From positions 37,000 through 100,999 of the forward strand of contig CALLMM010000002.1 in NCBI GenBank assembly GCA_938005745.1: 64,000 nt of DNA, given 5' to 3'. Position 1 is the first letter of the stretch. The number at the start of each line of letters is the position of its first letter. The stretch is from an uncultured Chthonomonadales bacterium. GTDB taxonomy: Bacteria; Armatimonadota; Chthonomonadetes; Chthonomonadales; CAJBBX01. Made by a program: the position numbers and the translations under genes. Positions 34,132 through 43,798 of the stretch are shown here, one piece after another. The notes beneath the pieces are model-generated. The model had not been told where the DNA came from, ran no database searches, and worked only from the letters and a program-made list of their open reading frames with translations.

Positions 34132-36031
34132 TCGCCCAAGTAACGAGATCGCTCCTGAAGAGGGATTCGCTAGAAATAGACAGACGATCTCATACAATCG
34201 AGGAAGCGATTACACCTTTATCCACGAATTAATAAAAATGGCAGAAAGAGATTCTCAACATAATGTTCTGGGAGGAGCGGCAGATCGCATTGGTGACATA
34301 CTGATCACTTTCGGTCTACGGAACCAACCCGTCAAGGGTCGCTTCAATGATATGGGCTGGACTAGCACTCCTCTCGGGCATAGTATGGATCTATGGTTGC
34401 AGGAGCCTTCGACAGAATGGTATGGCTATCCCCTCAAGGTTATCCGTAAGGAACCGTTTCTTTTTCTGTTACTGGGCGAACTGTATAACTGCCCCAATAC
34501 CAATCAGACTCTGGAGCTGATCGCAGACGACTTTGATCATGCCAAGGAATTGAACGGACACTTTCTGCTGTTGGCATGGAACGAACATAGTGGTATGCTT
34601 CACATTCTAACCAATCGTTTTGGCACTCTTCACGGATATTACACAGAACATCAGCATCAAACTGCAATCGGCACCAGTTTCCGAAGCGTAACTAGTTGTG
34701 GTTCAGGACGAGACTTGGACTGGTATGGCTTAGCTTCGTTCTTTGCCTGCGGTTTTTTCATTCGGGACAGTACCTTCTACAAGGATACCAAAGTTTTCGA
34801 ACCGGCTTCCCACTATGTGTTCAATGCAAACGGCACTCTCTTGCAACAATCACGCTACTGGAATTGGGAGCATAATCCATCCCCAACAGTAAGTCGGTCA
34901 GAGTGCCTCAACCGCATTCACAATATCCTTCGAGAGGTACTCAGTGAACATACTGCCACCGGAAAGATTGCGTTACCGATCTCTGGAGGGTTGGACTCCC
35001 GCACTATTCTAGCCGTAATCCCCGAGGAGCATCTCAGCCGGATCTGGTCATACTCCTATGGATATGGAGATAATTCAATTGAAACTCGCATTGCTGAACA
35101 ACTGACTTCTAAACGCACCGTTGTCTTTGAAGCATTCTCTATTCCGCCTTATCTATTAGACCGCCTTGGCACTGTAGTGTCATGCACGGAAGCTTTCCAA
35201 GACATCACACAGTGCCGACAAGCTTCCATCATTGATAGGATCAGCAGTCGCGCCGATCGTGTGTTGGGAGGACATATGGGCGACCTCTGGTTCGGGACAA
35301 TGGGACTGGATGCAAAAACGGACTGGACAGATAGCCAGATATGTGAACAAGCCTTGCAGAAGCTCCTCAAGCGTGGTCATCCATGGCTTTTGGATCACCT
35401 CTGCCAACCTTATCTTAAGTCTTCAGAAATTTATGACGCGCTTCGAGAAGAGATTGGGAAAGCATTACAATCAAAGTCCAACATTGAAGACCACGACTTC
35501 CGTTTAAAAGCATTGAAAACGGATCTTTACTGCTTTCGATTCACAAGTGCTGGCCTCAGGATGTTTCAAGCATCTGTATTTCCACGCTTACCCTTCTATG
35601 ACACTCGACTAACGGACTTTTTTGGTACATTAGACACCTCCTTGTTGTCTGGAAGAAAGCTGCAGGGTGACTTGATAAAAAGATTTGCCCCGGATCTTGC
35701 TGAAGTTAGGTGGCAGGCGCATGATGCGAACTTATTTAATTACGACAGCATATGGCAACCGCCAAAGCGAGCATTGAAAAAGATATGGAGGTTGGTAAGT
35801 GGCACGAAGGTTTACCAACGTAACTGGGAGGTGCAGTTTCTGGGAGCGCAACAGAGAAAGCATCTGGAAGAATACCTGAACCAGAGCCGCCTGCTCCAGC
35901 ATCAGTTTATTTCACCTCAGCGAGTGAGCGAACTATTAAATGAATTTTACCAGCGTCCGGACCCAGGCAACGGATACGCTGTCTCTATGCTGCTGACGTT
36001 TGCTGCATGGCTGGAGAGTTATGCCTCATAA
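34121..36031 (+). CDS. Asparagine synthetase-like amidotransferase
   Basis: A 636-residue protein. The C-terminal half has the AsnB-type PP-loop (PISGGLDSRTILAV, about residue 288) and continues as an asparagine-synthetase domain (GGHMGDLWFGTMG). The N-terminal region resembles a glutaminase domain (FNDMGWTSTPLGHS, ELNGHFLLLAWNEHSG) but lacks the catalytic Cys at position 2, so it probably cannot use glutamine in the usual way. Such proteins in polysaccharide loci are thought to amidate uronic acids. The GTG start lacks a clear ribosome site, and a later ATG (34240) is possible. The gene is markedly AT-rich (a 60-nt sample at 34201 is 35% G+C), suggesting transfer. Confidence 0.8.
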   Translation: MYSNRPSNEIAPEEGFARNRQTISYNRGSDYTFIHELIKMAERDSQHNVLGGAADRIGDILITFGLRNQPVKGRFNDMGWTSTPLGHSMDLWLQEPSTEWYGYPLKVIRKEPFLFLLLGELYNCPNTNQTLELIADDFDHAKELNGHFLLLAWNEHSGMLHILTNRFGTLHGYYTEHQHQTAIGTSFRSVTSCGSGRDLDWYGLASFFACGFFIRDSTFYKDTKVFEPASHYVFNANGTLLQQSRYWNWEHNPSPTVSRSECLNRIHNILREVLSEHTATGKIALPISGGLDSRTILAVIPEEHLSRIWSYSYGYGDNSIETRIAEQLTSKRTVVFEAFSIPPYLLDRLGTVVSCTEAFQDITQCRQASIIDRISSRADRVLGGHMGDLWFGTMGLDAKTDWTDSQICEQALQKLLKRGHPWLLDHLCQPYLKSSEIYDALREEIGKALQSKSNIEDHDFRLKALKTDLYCFRFTSAGLRMFQASVFPRLPFYDTRLTDFFGTLDTSLLSGRKLQGDLIKRFAPDLAEVRWQAHDANLFNYDSIWQPPKRALKKIWRLVSGTKVYQRNWEVQFLGAQQRKHLEEYLNQSRLLQHQFISPQRVSELLNEFYQRPDPGNGYAVSMLLTFAAWLESYAS

Positions 36032-37235
36032 CAACGCTCCTACACTGCTATTAGTTGTCCTTCAGCCACATATATTGGAAGATTGGCTTGTCCGTCTGGT
36101 CAACGGACTGGCGCGGTCGGGTGTCGCGGTGACGGTGGCAGGCAGCGGAACGAGGGGACCATCGGATCTGGATCCGTCAGTACACCAGATGATGCTGCCC
36201 TCCTGGGAGGCGCCACGTCTCGTCCGTCTGCTCCGGCTCTGGAGCATGGGGCTGCGCGCCTGCATCGGAGCGCCGCGCGATTTGCGCCTGTTTGCAGACT
36301 ATGTCCGCCAGCAGACGTCGGCAGCCGAGCGGCTCTGCACGCTCCACAGTCTGCTACCCTTTGCCGGCAGGCGATGGGATGCGGTCTACTTTCCCTGGAA
36401 CTCCGCCGCGATCGCCTACCTGCCGCTCTTTGATCTGGGGATGCCTGTGATTGTCAGTTGCAGAGGCGCGCAGGTGAATATCGCGCCGCACGATCCGGAG
36501 CGGAAGGAACTCGCCGCCGGACTGCGAGAGACGTTTCGGCGCGCTACAGCTGTTCACTGCGTTTCAGAAGATATTCTGTGTGTGGCACAGCGACTGGGTC
36601 TCGATCCGGAACGTGCGAGGGTCATTCGTCCAGCTGTGGATCCGGAGCAGTTTTGTCCGGGCGCGAAGACGCCAGAGGAGAGAGGCGCACTGCGAATCGT
36701 CTCCACTGGAAGTTTACACTGGAGAAAGGGCTATGAGTACGCTCTGCTGGCAGTTAGAAAGATCGTATCGCGCGGGATACCGGTTCAGTACGAGATCATC
36801 GGAGACGGACTGGAACGTCAGCGCGTCCTCTATACAGTCCATGATCTGGAACTGGAAAGTCTGGTGCGGTTGTCGGGGCGCCTCCCTCCCGCAGAGGTCG
36901 TTCGCCGTCTACAGCAGGCGGATATCTTTCTGCTCTCCAGCCTGAGCGAAGGCATCTCTAACGCCGCGCTAGAGGGGATGGCGTGTGGCTTGCCCATCGT
37001 AACAACCGACTGCGGCGGCATGCGCGAGGCGGTAACCGATGGCGTCGAAGGGTTCGTAACGCCCGTGCGCGACGCCGAGGCGATGGCGAACGCTCTGGCG
37101 AAACTGGCGGTCTCTCCGCAGCTGCGTTGGCGTATGGGAGAGGCTGCCCGCCATCGGATTGTGTGTGAATTCACTCTGGAAAGACAGATCGCTCAATGGC
37201 GCGAACTCCTGCAAAGCCTGTCCGTCTCGTCATGA
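36021..37235 (+). CDS. Glycosyltransferase, GT4 family
   Basis: A 404-residue GT-B retaining transferase. VVLQPHILEDWLVRLVNGLA opens the acceptor domain, VSCRGAQVNIAPHDPE lies mid-protein, and the donor domain has RIVSTGSLHWRKGYEYALLA and FLLSSLSEGISNAALEGMAC with both glutamates of the family motif, then PIVTTDCGGMREAVTDG. ATG 36021, overlapping the previous stop by 11 nt and preceded by GGAGAG, is preferred. The composition returns to high G+C here. Confidence 0.92.
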   Translation: MPHNNAPTLLLVVLQPHILEDWLVRLVNGLARSGVAVTVAGSGTRGPSDLDPSVHQMMLPSWEAPRLVRLLRLWSMGLRACIGAPRDLRLFADYVRQQTSAAERLCTLHSLLPFAGRRWDAVYFPWNSAAIAYLPLFDLGMPVIVSCRGAQVNIAPHDPERKELAAGLRETFRRATAVHCVSEDILCVAQRLGLDPERARVIRPAVDPEQFCPGAKTPEERGALRIVSTGSLHWRKGYEYALLAVRKIVSRGIPVQYEIIGDGLERQRVLYTVHDLELESLVRLSGRLPPAEVVRRLQQADIFLLSSLSEGISNAALEGMACGLPIVTTDCGGMREAVTDGVEGFVTPVRDAEAMANALAKLAVSPQLRWRMGEAARHRIVCEFTLERQIAQWRELLQSLSVSS

Positions 37236-38446
37236 TCGTTCCCGCCTTCCCGAAGGCGTCGGAGACGTTCATCGTCAGCAAGTTCCTGGGACTGCTGGAA
37301 CGGGGAGTAGATGCGCATATCGTCTGTCAAAGCAGTGCAGAGGAGGATTGGGCGCGCTATTCCGCCCTGCAGGGTCTGCCGGAAGCGCGCCGACGGGTGC
37401 ATATAACCGCGCCAGTCTCTCCCCTGCCCCTGTGCGCTGCGCGATTCCCGGTAGTTCTCGGGAAGACCCTGGCACAGAGTATGCACCCTTCCATAGAGTA
37501 TCTGGGCATGGGAGCGACAGGCTTCAAAAACCTCTATCTGGATGCGGAGATCGTTCGACTGAGACCCGATATTGTTCACTTCGAGTTTGGCGCACTGGCG
37601 GTCGGACGACTGCACCTGAAGAAGCGGCTCGGCTGCCGCATTGTGGTCAGCTTTCGGGGCTACGACCTCAACTACAGCGGACTGGAGAACCCGGACCACT
37701 ATCGGGAGGTGTGGGAGGACGCGGATGCGCTGCACCTGCTGGGCGAAGATCTGTGGAGACGCGCGCAACGGCGCGGCTGCCCGCCCGATAAGCCGCACTG
37801 GCTTATCCCACCGGCGATAGATGCGCAGGCATTCGATCCCGGCATCCGCAGCTACCCGGAGACGATCGGTACGCCAGAGCGCCCTGTCCGTCTGCTCAGC
37901 GTGGGACGACTGGAGTGGATCAAGGGGTATGAATACGCTCTGGAGGCGGTCGCCCGGCTCATAAGTCTGGGCATTGCATGCGAATATGCGATCGTCGGAG
38001 GAGGCAGCTATCTGGAGCCCGTAGCATTTGCGCGCCATCAGATGGGACTGAAGGAGTGCGTTACGCTCCACGGTACGCAGCCGAAAGAAGCGGTCATTCA
38101 ACAGATGCGCCGGGCGGACATCTTCCTGCACGCGGCTGTGTCAGAAGGGTTTTGCAACGTTGTGATGGAGGCGCAGGCAATGGGTCTTCCGGTAGTCTGC
38201 ACCGATGCGGGCGGACTACCGGAGAACGTCGCCGGCGGCGAGACCGGGTTTGTAGTTCCCCGACGCGATCCAGAGGCGATGACACAGCGGATCGTTGAAC
38301 TGGCGCGCGCTCCCGCATTGCGCCGGCGCATGGGCGAAGCCGGACGACGACGGGTCTGCGAGCGGTTTCGGCTGGAGGATCAGATTTCCGCCTTTGTGCG
38401 AATGTATGAAACGCTGCTGAGCGGCGCGAAGGGCAAGTTGTCGTGA
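37196..38446 (+). CDS. Glycosyltransferase, GT4 family
   Basis: A 416-residue GT-B transferase of the same subtype as the preceding one. IVPAFPKASETFIVSKFLGL (a start seen in colanic/exopolysaccharide transferases), DIVHFEFGALAVGRLHLKKR, RLLSVGRLEWIKGYEYALEA and FLHAAVSEGFCNVVMEAQAM, then PVVCTDAGGLPENVAGGETG. Pairwise likeness to the gene before it suggests a tandem duplication that diverged. It overlaps its neighbours (40 nt upstream, 4 nt downstream). Confidence 0.93.
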   Translation: MARTPAKPVRLVMIVPAFPKASETFIVSKFLGLLERGVDAHIVCQSSAEEDWARYSALQGLPEARRRVHITAPVSPLPLCAARFPVVLGKTLAQSMHPSIEYLGMGATGFKNLYLDAEIVRLRPDIVHFEFGALAVGRLHLKKRLGCRIVVSFRGYDLNYSGLENPDHYREVWEDADALHLLGEDLWRRAQRRGCPPDKPHWLIPPAIDAQAFDPGIRSYPETIGTPERPVRLLSVGRLEWIKGYEYALEAVARLISLGIACEYAIVGGGSYLEPVAFARHQMGLKECVTLHGTQPKEAVIQQMRRADIFLHAAVSEGFCNVVMEAQAMGLPVVCTDAGGLPENVAGGETGFVVPRRDPEAMTQRIVELARAPALRRRMGEAGRRRVCERFRLEDQISAFVRMYETLLSGAKGKLS

Positions 38447-40119
38447 AGAGTGACCTGATCTGGCTGGGAAGCGCAGAGAGCGCGCCGGAGTGGCGTTTCG
38501 GCAGGGTCTACCTCTCGTCAGAGACACCGGCGGCACTGGCAAAGGTCGTGGAACAGATGCTGACGCAGACCGAGGCGGATCACTGCCTCTTCTGGGACAG
38601 CCGTCTGGTCCTTCCAGAGCCTGAGCGGATCGCGCAAGTCCTCTCCATGCCCGGAAACCTGTGGCACTCCGGATTGAAGCTGGGCATGGGAGGACAGCCC
38701 CCGTGGATGAACGCAATTTCCAGCGGCTGGATGTTCGCCTGCGACCCTCCCCCAGACCGACCGGCGACCTCCTGGCGGCTCTCTCTGCGCGCCTGCCTCC
38801 TGCAGACCGGGGTACTGCGGCAGATGGGCGGTCCCTGTCCGGACTTTGAGACGCTGGAGGGCGCTTCACTGGAGTTCGGACACCGCTGTATCACGCGGGG
38901 CGCGCTCCTGCGCCACATTCCATCTCTGCTCCCCGACACAAAATCCATCCCTCCAACACCGCTTTCGTTTACCGACATCGTCCGTTTTCTCCTCTACCGC
39001 TATGGAGGCACGTGGGCGCGGTGGGCGTTGCTGCGGGGATGGATGCGCCAGGAGATGAGCCTGCGCGATCTGCTGAAAGGGTGGCGCACAATCTCCCGAC
39101 TGACGCCTCCACAGGATCCGCCTCCCTTTGTCCATTCGCAGTCCCCTGCCGTGCGCGATCTGTCCCCGGCGAAGGTCAGTGTGCTGATCCCGACCGTAGA
39201 CCGCTATCCCTACCTGCGCACGCTGCTGGGGCAGCTTCGGGAGCAGACCGTCGCGCCGCTGGAGATCATCATCGTGGACCAGACGGCAGCAGACCGACGC
39301 GACACCCATCTGGCGGAGCAGTTTGCCGATCTGCCCCTGCGCATCCTCTACCAGGATCAGCCTGGGCAGTGCACCTCGCGGAATGCCGGACTGATGCAGA
39401 GCCGGGGCGACTATATCCTGTTCATAGACGACGATGATGAGGTTGCTCCGACGTTGATTGAAGACCATCTGAAGACACTAGACCGCTTTGAGGCGGAAGT
39501 CTCTTCGGGAGTAGCGGATGAAGTCGGAGCGGGACCGCTTCCCTCTAACTTTCTGCTTCTGCGCGCCAGTGATGTCTTCCCGACCAATAACACGCTTATT
39601 CGCGAAGAGGCGCTGCAGGGTTCCGGTCTGTTTGACCTCGCCTACAATCGCGGGCAGCGGGCGGACGGCGATCTGGGGATGCGCGTCTATCTGAGCGGCG
39701 CGCTGATGATTCTGAATCCGCAGATCTCCGTGCTGCATCACCATGCGCCGTCAGGCGGACTACGCAAGCATAAGGCGCGCACCATCACCTATGCCAGCAG
39801 CCGCCGTTACCTGACTCACAGACAGCTGCTTTCTGCAACGGAAGCCTACATGGCGCTGCGCTACTTCGGCGAGGAGGCGCTGCGCGAGCGGATATGGCTG
39901 AGCGTGCTTGGGACGTTCAGCGTGCGAGGAGGCAGACACCGGAAGATACTGAAGGCGCTGGTTTCCCTGTGTCTGCTGCCGCACACGCTCTATCTCACAC
40001 ATCAGCGCTGCCGGCAGGCGCGGCAGATGCTGCAGGAGTATCCGCAGATACCTGCTTTAGACAAGACGATTCAACCTCTTCCGGTGGAGGACCGGGATCA
40101 GGAGATAAGGTCTACATGA
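38443..40119 (+). CDS. GT2 glycosyltransferase with an extra N-terminal domain
   Basis: A 558-residue protein. The second half is a normal GT2 domain: KVSVLIPTVDRYPYLRTLL (about residue 245), LEIIIVDQTAADRR and the metal site GDYILFIDDDDEVAPTLI. The first 240 residues resemble a second, degenerate GT-A domain: CLFWDSRLVLPEPERIAQVL has the look of a DxD region, and SSGWMFACDPPPDRPATSW follows. A two-domain architecture could make a bifunctional enzyme, or the first domain could be regulatory. The GTG start overlaps the upstream stop by 4 nt. Confidence 0.8.
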   Translation: MKSDLIWLGSAESAPEWRFGRVYLSSETPAALAKVVEQMLTQTEADHCLFWDSRLVLPEPERIAQVLSMPGNLWHSGLKLGMGGQPPWMNAISSGWMFACDPPPDRPATSWRLSLRACLLQTGVLRQMGGPCPDFETLEGASLEFGHRCITRGALLRHIPSLLPDTKSIPPTPLSFTDIVRFLLYRYGGTWARWALLRGWMRQEMSLRDLLKGWRTISRLTPPQDPPPFVHSQSPAVRDLSPAKVSVLIPTVDRYPYLRTLLGQLREQTVAPLEIIIVDQTAADRRDTHLAEQFADLPLRILYQDQPGQCTSRNAGLMQSRGDYILFIDDDDEVAPTLIEDHLKTLDRFEAEVSSGVADEVGAGPLPSNFLLLRASDVFPTNNTLIREEALQGSGLFDLAYNRGQRADGDLGMRVYLSGALMILNPQISVLHHHAPSGGLRKHKARTITYASSRRYLTHRQLLSATEAYMALRYFGEEALRERIWLSVLGTFSVRGGRHRKILKALVSLCLLPHTLYLTHQRCRQARQMLQEYPQIPALDKTIQPLPVEDRDQEIRST

Positions 40120-41000
40120 AACTGACACCCATACATCTGTACACCTCCCTACGCAGTCGGCTTGGTCTGCCTCCTCATCTTGTGCACCGAACGATACTCG
40201 GGCGTGAAATGGTGATCCCCTATGGACACTACCCGAATAAGCCTGACTATGACGACGCCTGGCGGCTCGCCTGCGCCCTGCATTCGGAGGTTATTTTTGA
40301 TATCGGCGCCAATGTTGGACGGGCGGCACTGACAGAACTGTTGTCTGAGCATTTAAAGGTAATTGTTCTGGTAGATGCAAATCCCGAAGCTTTAGCCTAC
40401 GCGGCTCAGACTTTAATCAGAAACAACCTGTCTGCAAGGGCGCGATTTATCACTGCTTTTGTGGGAAATGAGTCGTCCAAAACGGCGAAATTATGGACGG
40501 TTGGCGTTGGATCTGCAGGAAGCATGTATCCCGGACATGCCAGAACCGCGAGCAGAAATGGACAATTTATCGAAGTGACTACGATCACTATAGATGACCT
40601 CTGCAATCAATATGAGGTCGTTCCAGATCTCATAAAAATAGATATAGAAGGTGCCGAGCACCTTGCCTTATGCGGTGGTGAAGACTGTGCAAAACATCGA
40701 AAAATCCGTTTTCTAGTGGAGATGCACTCTCCGCCGGAACTGCCCATGAAAGAGAATGCAGCGCGTGTGCTGGATTGGTGCGCGCGCCAGAAGTATCGTG
40801 CCTGGTATCTCAAGGAAGGAGCGGAACTGCTGCAGCCGGATCAGATAGCACAGCGCGGAAGATGCCATCTCTTGATCCAACCGGAAGAGTGGTCATATCC
40901 GGATTGGCTGAAGGACATACGACAGAGTGATCCGCCAGAAAAAGTCTGGGATCGCTATCTCCATGCCTCTTCCGCTCACAAAGAACCTGGAAACGCATAA
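40116..41000 (+). CDS. FkbM-family methyltransferase
   Basis: A 294-residue SAM-dependent methyltransferase. EVIFDIGANVGRAALTELLS is the SAM-binding motif I, VLVDANPEALAYAAQ motif II and LIKIDIEGAEHLALCG the typical FkbM post-motif. It probably O-methylates a sugar of the glycan; a terminal methyl group could serve as the export signal read by the Wzt C-terminal domain (inference). ATG overlaps the previous stop codon (ATGA), with AGGAGATAAGG upstream. Confidence 0.88.
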   Translation: MKLTPIHLYTSLRSRLGLPPHLVHRTILGREMVIPYGHYPNKPDYDDAWRLACALHSEVIFDIGANVGRAALTELLSEHLKVIVLVDANPEALAYAAQTLIRNNLSARARFITAFVGNESSKTAKLWTVGVGSAGSMYPGHARTASRNGQFIEVTTITIDDLCNQYEVVPDLIKIDIEGAEHLALCGGEDCAKHRKIRFLVEMHSPPELPMKENAARVLDWCARQKYRAWYLKEGAELLQPDQIAQRGRCHLLIQPEEWSYPDWLKDIRQSDPPEKVWDRYLHASSAHKEPGNA

Positions 41001-41378
41001 ATGGCAGATCGTCTGAGAATCATGCATGTGATTGACAGTCTGGCTGTCGGAGGCGCGGAACGGATGCTGGTCGAGATTGCCAACGCTTCCGCAGCGGACG
41101 GGCACTATGTGGCAGCCTGTATCACACGTGACAGACAGGATCTTGCCCCGGAGTTACGTCGGGATATTACGTTGTCAGTGCTGGGCAGACAGAGGCGTTT
41201 CGATCTTTCCGCAATGCGGCGCTTCGCTGATCTGGTCAGAGAACAGAACATTCAGCTGCTGCATGCGCACAGCCGCTCGACTTTTAGTTTTCTTGCTTTC
41301 TGCCGCGCGCTTGGACTGATAAGAACGCCGATTCTTCTACATGATCATTTTGAATGGATCCTGGTAATTCTGTCATGA
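41001..41378 (+). pseudogene. Truncated GT4 glycosyltransferase
   Basis: Only 125 codons: RIMHVIDSLAVGGAERMLVE, LVREQNIQLLHAHSRSTFSF and LIRTPILLHDHFEWI are the N-terminal acceptor domain of a GT4 enzyme, and the frame then ends at 41378 with no donor domain. Intact relatives here run to 340-410 residues. A deletion has removed the C-terminal two thirds. The start immediately follows the FkbM stop. Whether the fragment is made or useful is unknown. Confidence 0.8.
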
Positions 41379-41399
41379 CTGAAATGGACGGAGAGACCG

Positions 41400-42638
41400 T
41401 TGAGCGTCGCCTCTTTGCAGAATGAAAATAACCCCTATCCCTGCGTGGTGATTGTATCCAGCGAATTCCCGCCGGGACCGGGAGGGATCGGGACGCACGC
41501 CTTCGAGATGAGCCGCCAGCTTCATCGTCTGGGCTGGCGCGTGCGCGTACTGTCCATGCAGGACTATGCGTCCGATGAGGAGATCAAGCAGTTTAACGAC
41601 GCGCAGCCCTATCCGATCGTGCGGCTGCCTTCCCAATGCGGCGCTCTGCGAGGGGTATCGAGGCGCCTACGTCTTCTAAAGGAGCAGTTTCAACAGTTGC
41701 GCCCGCATGTCGCAATGGCGACAGGAGGACCGATGGTATGGCTGACCGCGCTGGCGACCCGGCGCGCTCCAATACCCTATCTGGCTGTAGGGCACGGGAC
41801 GGAGTTTGGCGTGCGGCGCGGGCTGCATGCACGGCTGCTCCGATGGGGATTTGAGCGAGCGGAGGCAGTCGTCTGCGTCAGCGAGTTTACAAAAAAACAG
41901 ATGCTTGCCATGGGCATCCGATCCCGTCGTGTGCAGGTGATCCCCAACGGGGCGGACGGCGGACGATTCCGCGTCCTGAAGCCGGAGCAGCGGTTACAGG
42001 CGCGCCGGGAACTAGGGATCGGTGAGCAGACGCCGCTGCTGTTAACCGTCGGCAGCGTAACGGAGCGCAAAGGGCAGGAGGTGGTGATCCGCTCCCTTCC
42101 CGAGCTGCTGAAACAGATTCCGCAGGCGCACTATGCCATGATCGGGCTGCCCGTCCGGCAGACGGAGCTGACCCGAATCGCGCAGGAGCTAGGGGTCGCC
42201 GATCGCGTGCACTTTCTCGGCAGACAGGATAATGAGGCGGTAGTTCGCTTTATGAACGCCTGCGATGTGTTTGTGATGACCAGCGTGAAGACGCGCGAGG
42301 GCGACTGCGAGGGATACGGGATCGCGGCGGTTGAGGCGGCGCTCTGCGGCAAGCCCGCCATTGTCTCAGCCGGCTCCGGGCTGGCAGAGGCGATCGTGGA
42401 CGGAGTGACCGGCGTCGCCGTACCGGAGAACTGTCCGCAGGAGACTGCATGGGCGATTGCACGACTGCTGCAGGATCACGCCCTGCGGCAGCAGTTCGGA
42501 CAGGCCGCGCTGGAGCGCGCTCGCCGCGAGCAGCAGTGGGAACAGCGCGCACTGGAGTACGACAGACTGTTGAGAAGTCTGCTACCAGATGCCAGAATCA
42601 GGCTCGCCCCTGAGCAGGCGGTCACGACTTCGGGATGA
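41400..42638 (+). CDS. Glycosyltransferase, GT4 family
   Basis: A 412-residue GT-B transferase starting at a TTG with GGAGAG 4-5 nt upstream. VVIVSSEFPPGPGGIGTHAF (glycine-rich acceptor loop), VVCVSEFTKKQMLAMGIRSR, LLTVGSVTERKGQEVVIRSL and DCEGYGIAAVEAALCGKPAI with the donor-site glutamates are all present. It follows directly on a truncated transferase, so a deletion or recombination between two similar genes may have shaped this junction. Confidence 0.92.
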   Translation: MSVASLQNENNPYPCVVIVSSEFPPGPGGIGTHAFEMSRQLHRLGWRVRVLSMQDYASDEEIKQFNDAQPYPIVRLPSQCGALRGVSRRLRLLKEQFQQLRPHVAMATGGPMVWLTALATRRAPIPYLAVGHGTEFGVRRGLHARLLRWGFERAEAVVCVSEFTKKQMLAMGIRSRRVQVIPNGADGGRFRVLKPEQRLQARRELGIGEQTPLLLTVGSVTERKGQEVVIRSLPELLKQIPQAHYAMIGLPVRQTELTRIAQELGVADRVHFLGRQDNEAVVRFMNACDVFVMTSVKTREGDCEGYGIAAVEAALCGKPAIVSAGSGLAEAIVDGVTGVAVPENCPQETAWAIARLLQDHALRQQFGQAALERARREQQWEQRALEYDRLLRSLLPDARIRLAPEQAVTTSG

Positions 42639-43795
42639 GACTGCTGATCGTATCGCATACCGAACATTTTCGACAGGGTGACCGTTTCGTGGGCTGGGGA
42701 CCAACCATCCGAGAGATAGATCACCTAGCGACTCTGTTCGACTCGGTCGTTCATATCGCTCCGGTCTATCTACGAGAGGCACCAGAGAGCAGCCTGCCGT
42801 ATCGTGCCTCAAACATCACCGTGTGTCCGGTAACTCCTGCCGGCGGCAGCAGTTTCCAGCAGAAACTAGGGATACTGCGCGCCTATCCGTCATATTTTTC
42901 GGTCATTCGTCAGGAGATGGCTCAGGCAGATGTCGCACACATCCGTTGTCCGGCGAATATCAGTATGTTAGCTCTGCTGGCTCTGTCGGCTAGACGCGCT
43001 CCCAAGCTCCGATGGGTGAAGTACGCCGGCAACTGGCAGCCTGAGGGCAGGGAGGCGTGGTCGTACCGTTTCCAGCGATGGTGGCTGCGCCATAATCTGC
43101 ATCGAGGCGTGGTGACCATCAATGGCGTCTGGGCGGGACAGCCCCCCCATGTTCACTCTTTTGTCAACCCCTGCCTTTCGGAGGAGGAGCTGCAGGAGGG
43201 ACGCCGGCTTGCCGAAAACAAAGTGATGGAGAGACCGCTCCGGCTTCTTTTTGTCGGAAATCTTTCTACCGCCAAAGGCGTGCATCACGCGCTGAAGGCG
43301 CTGCGGCTGGCGCTGGATCGCGGCGCGCATGCGCTTATGGAGTTTATCGGCGATGGTCCAGAAAGACCTGCATTTGAACAGATGGCGCACGACCTGAACC
43401 TGTGCGATTCGGCGAAGTTTCATGGCTGGGTTCCCCGCTCGGAACTGAGCGCCTACTACGGGCGCGCTCATCTACTGCTGCTGCCCAGCCGAACCGAAGG
43501 CTGGCCCAAAGTGCTCAGCGAGGCGATGGCTTTCGGCGTAGTTCCTCTGGCAAGCGCGGTCGGAAGTATCCCGCAGTACCTGTCTGAGGCGCAGACGGGA
43601 CGGGCAATCCCGGCAGAGGCGGTGGAGCGGTACGCCGATGCCGTTCTGGAGTATGCGTCCCGTCCGGAGATGTGGAAGAGGGAAGCGCAGAACGGGCTGA
43701 CCGCCGCTGAGCGATTCAGCTATCGCAACTATCTGGAGGCGGTTCGCGCGCTGCTGGAACTGGGACCGGCGCCCACTGCAGTGAGTAACGTATAA
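42635..43795 (+). CDS. Glycosyltransferase, GT4-like
   Basis: A 386-residue GT-B transferase. LLIVSHTEHFRQGDRFVGWG starts the protein, RLLFVGNLSTAKGVHHALKA begins the donor domain, and LLLLPSRTEGWPKVLSEAMA followed by FGVVPLASAVGSIPQYLSEA is the donor site. It overlaps the previous gene by 4 nt and precedes the polymerase/ligase by 3 nt. Confidence 0.9.
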   Translation: MRLLIVSHTEHFRQGDRFVGWGPTIREIDHLATLFDSVVHIAPVYLREAPESSLPYRASNITVCPVTPAGGSSFQQKLGILRAYPSYFSVIRQEMAQADVAHIRCPANISMLALLALSARRAPKLRWVKYAGNWQPEGREAWSYRFQRWWLRHNLHRGVVTINGVWAGQPPHVHSFVNPCLSEEELQEGRRLAENKVMERPLRLLFVGNLSTAKGVHHALKALRLALDRGAHALMEFIGDGPERPAFEQMAHDLNLCDSAKFHGWVPRSELSAYYGRAHLLLLPSRTEGWPKVLSEAMAFGVVPLASAVGSIPQYLSEAQTGRAIPAEAVERYADAVLEYASRPEMWKREAQNGLTAAERFSYRNYLEAVRALLELGPAPTAVSNV

Positions 43796-43798
43796 CCC

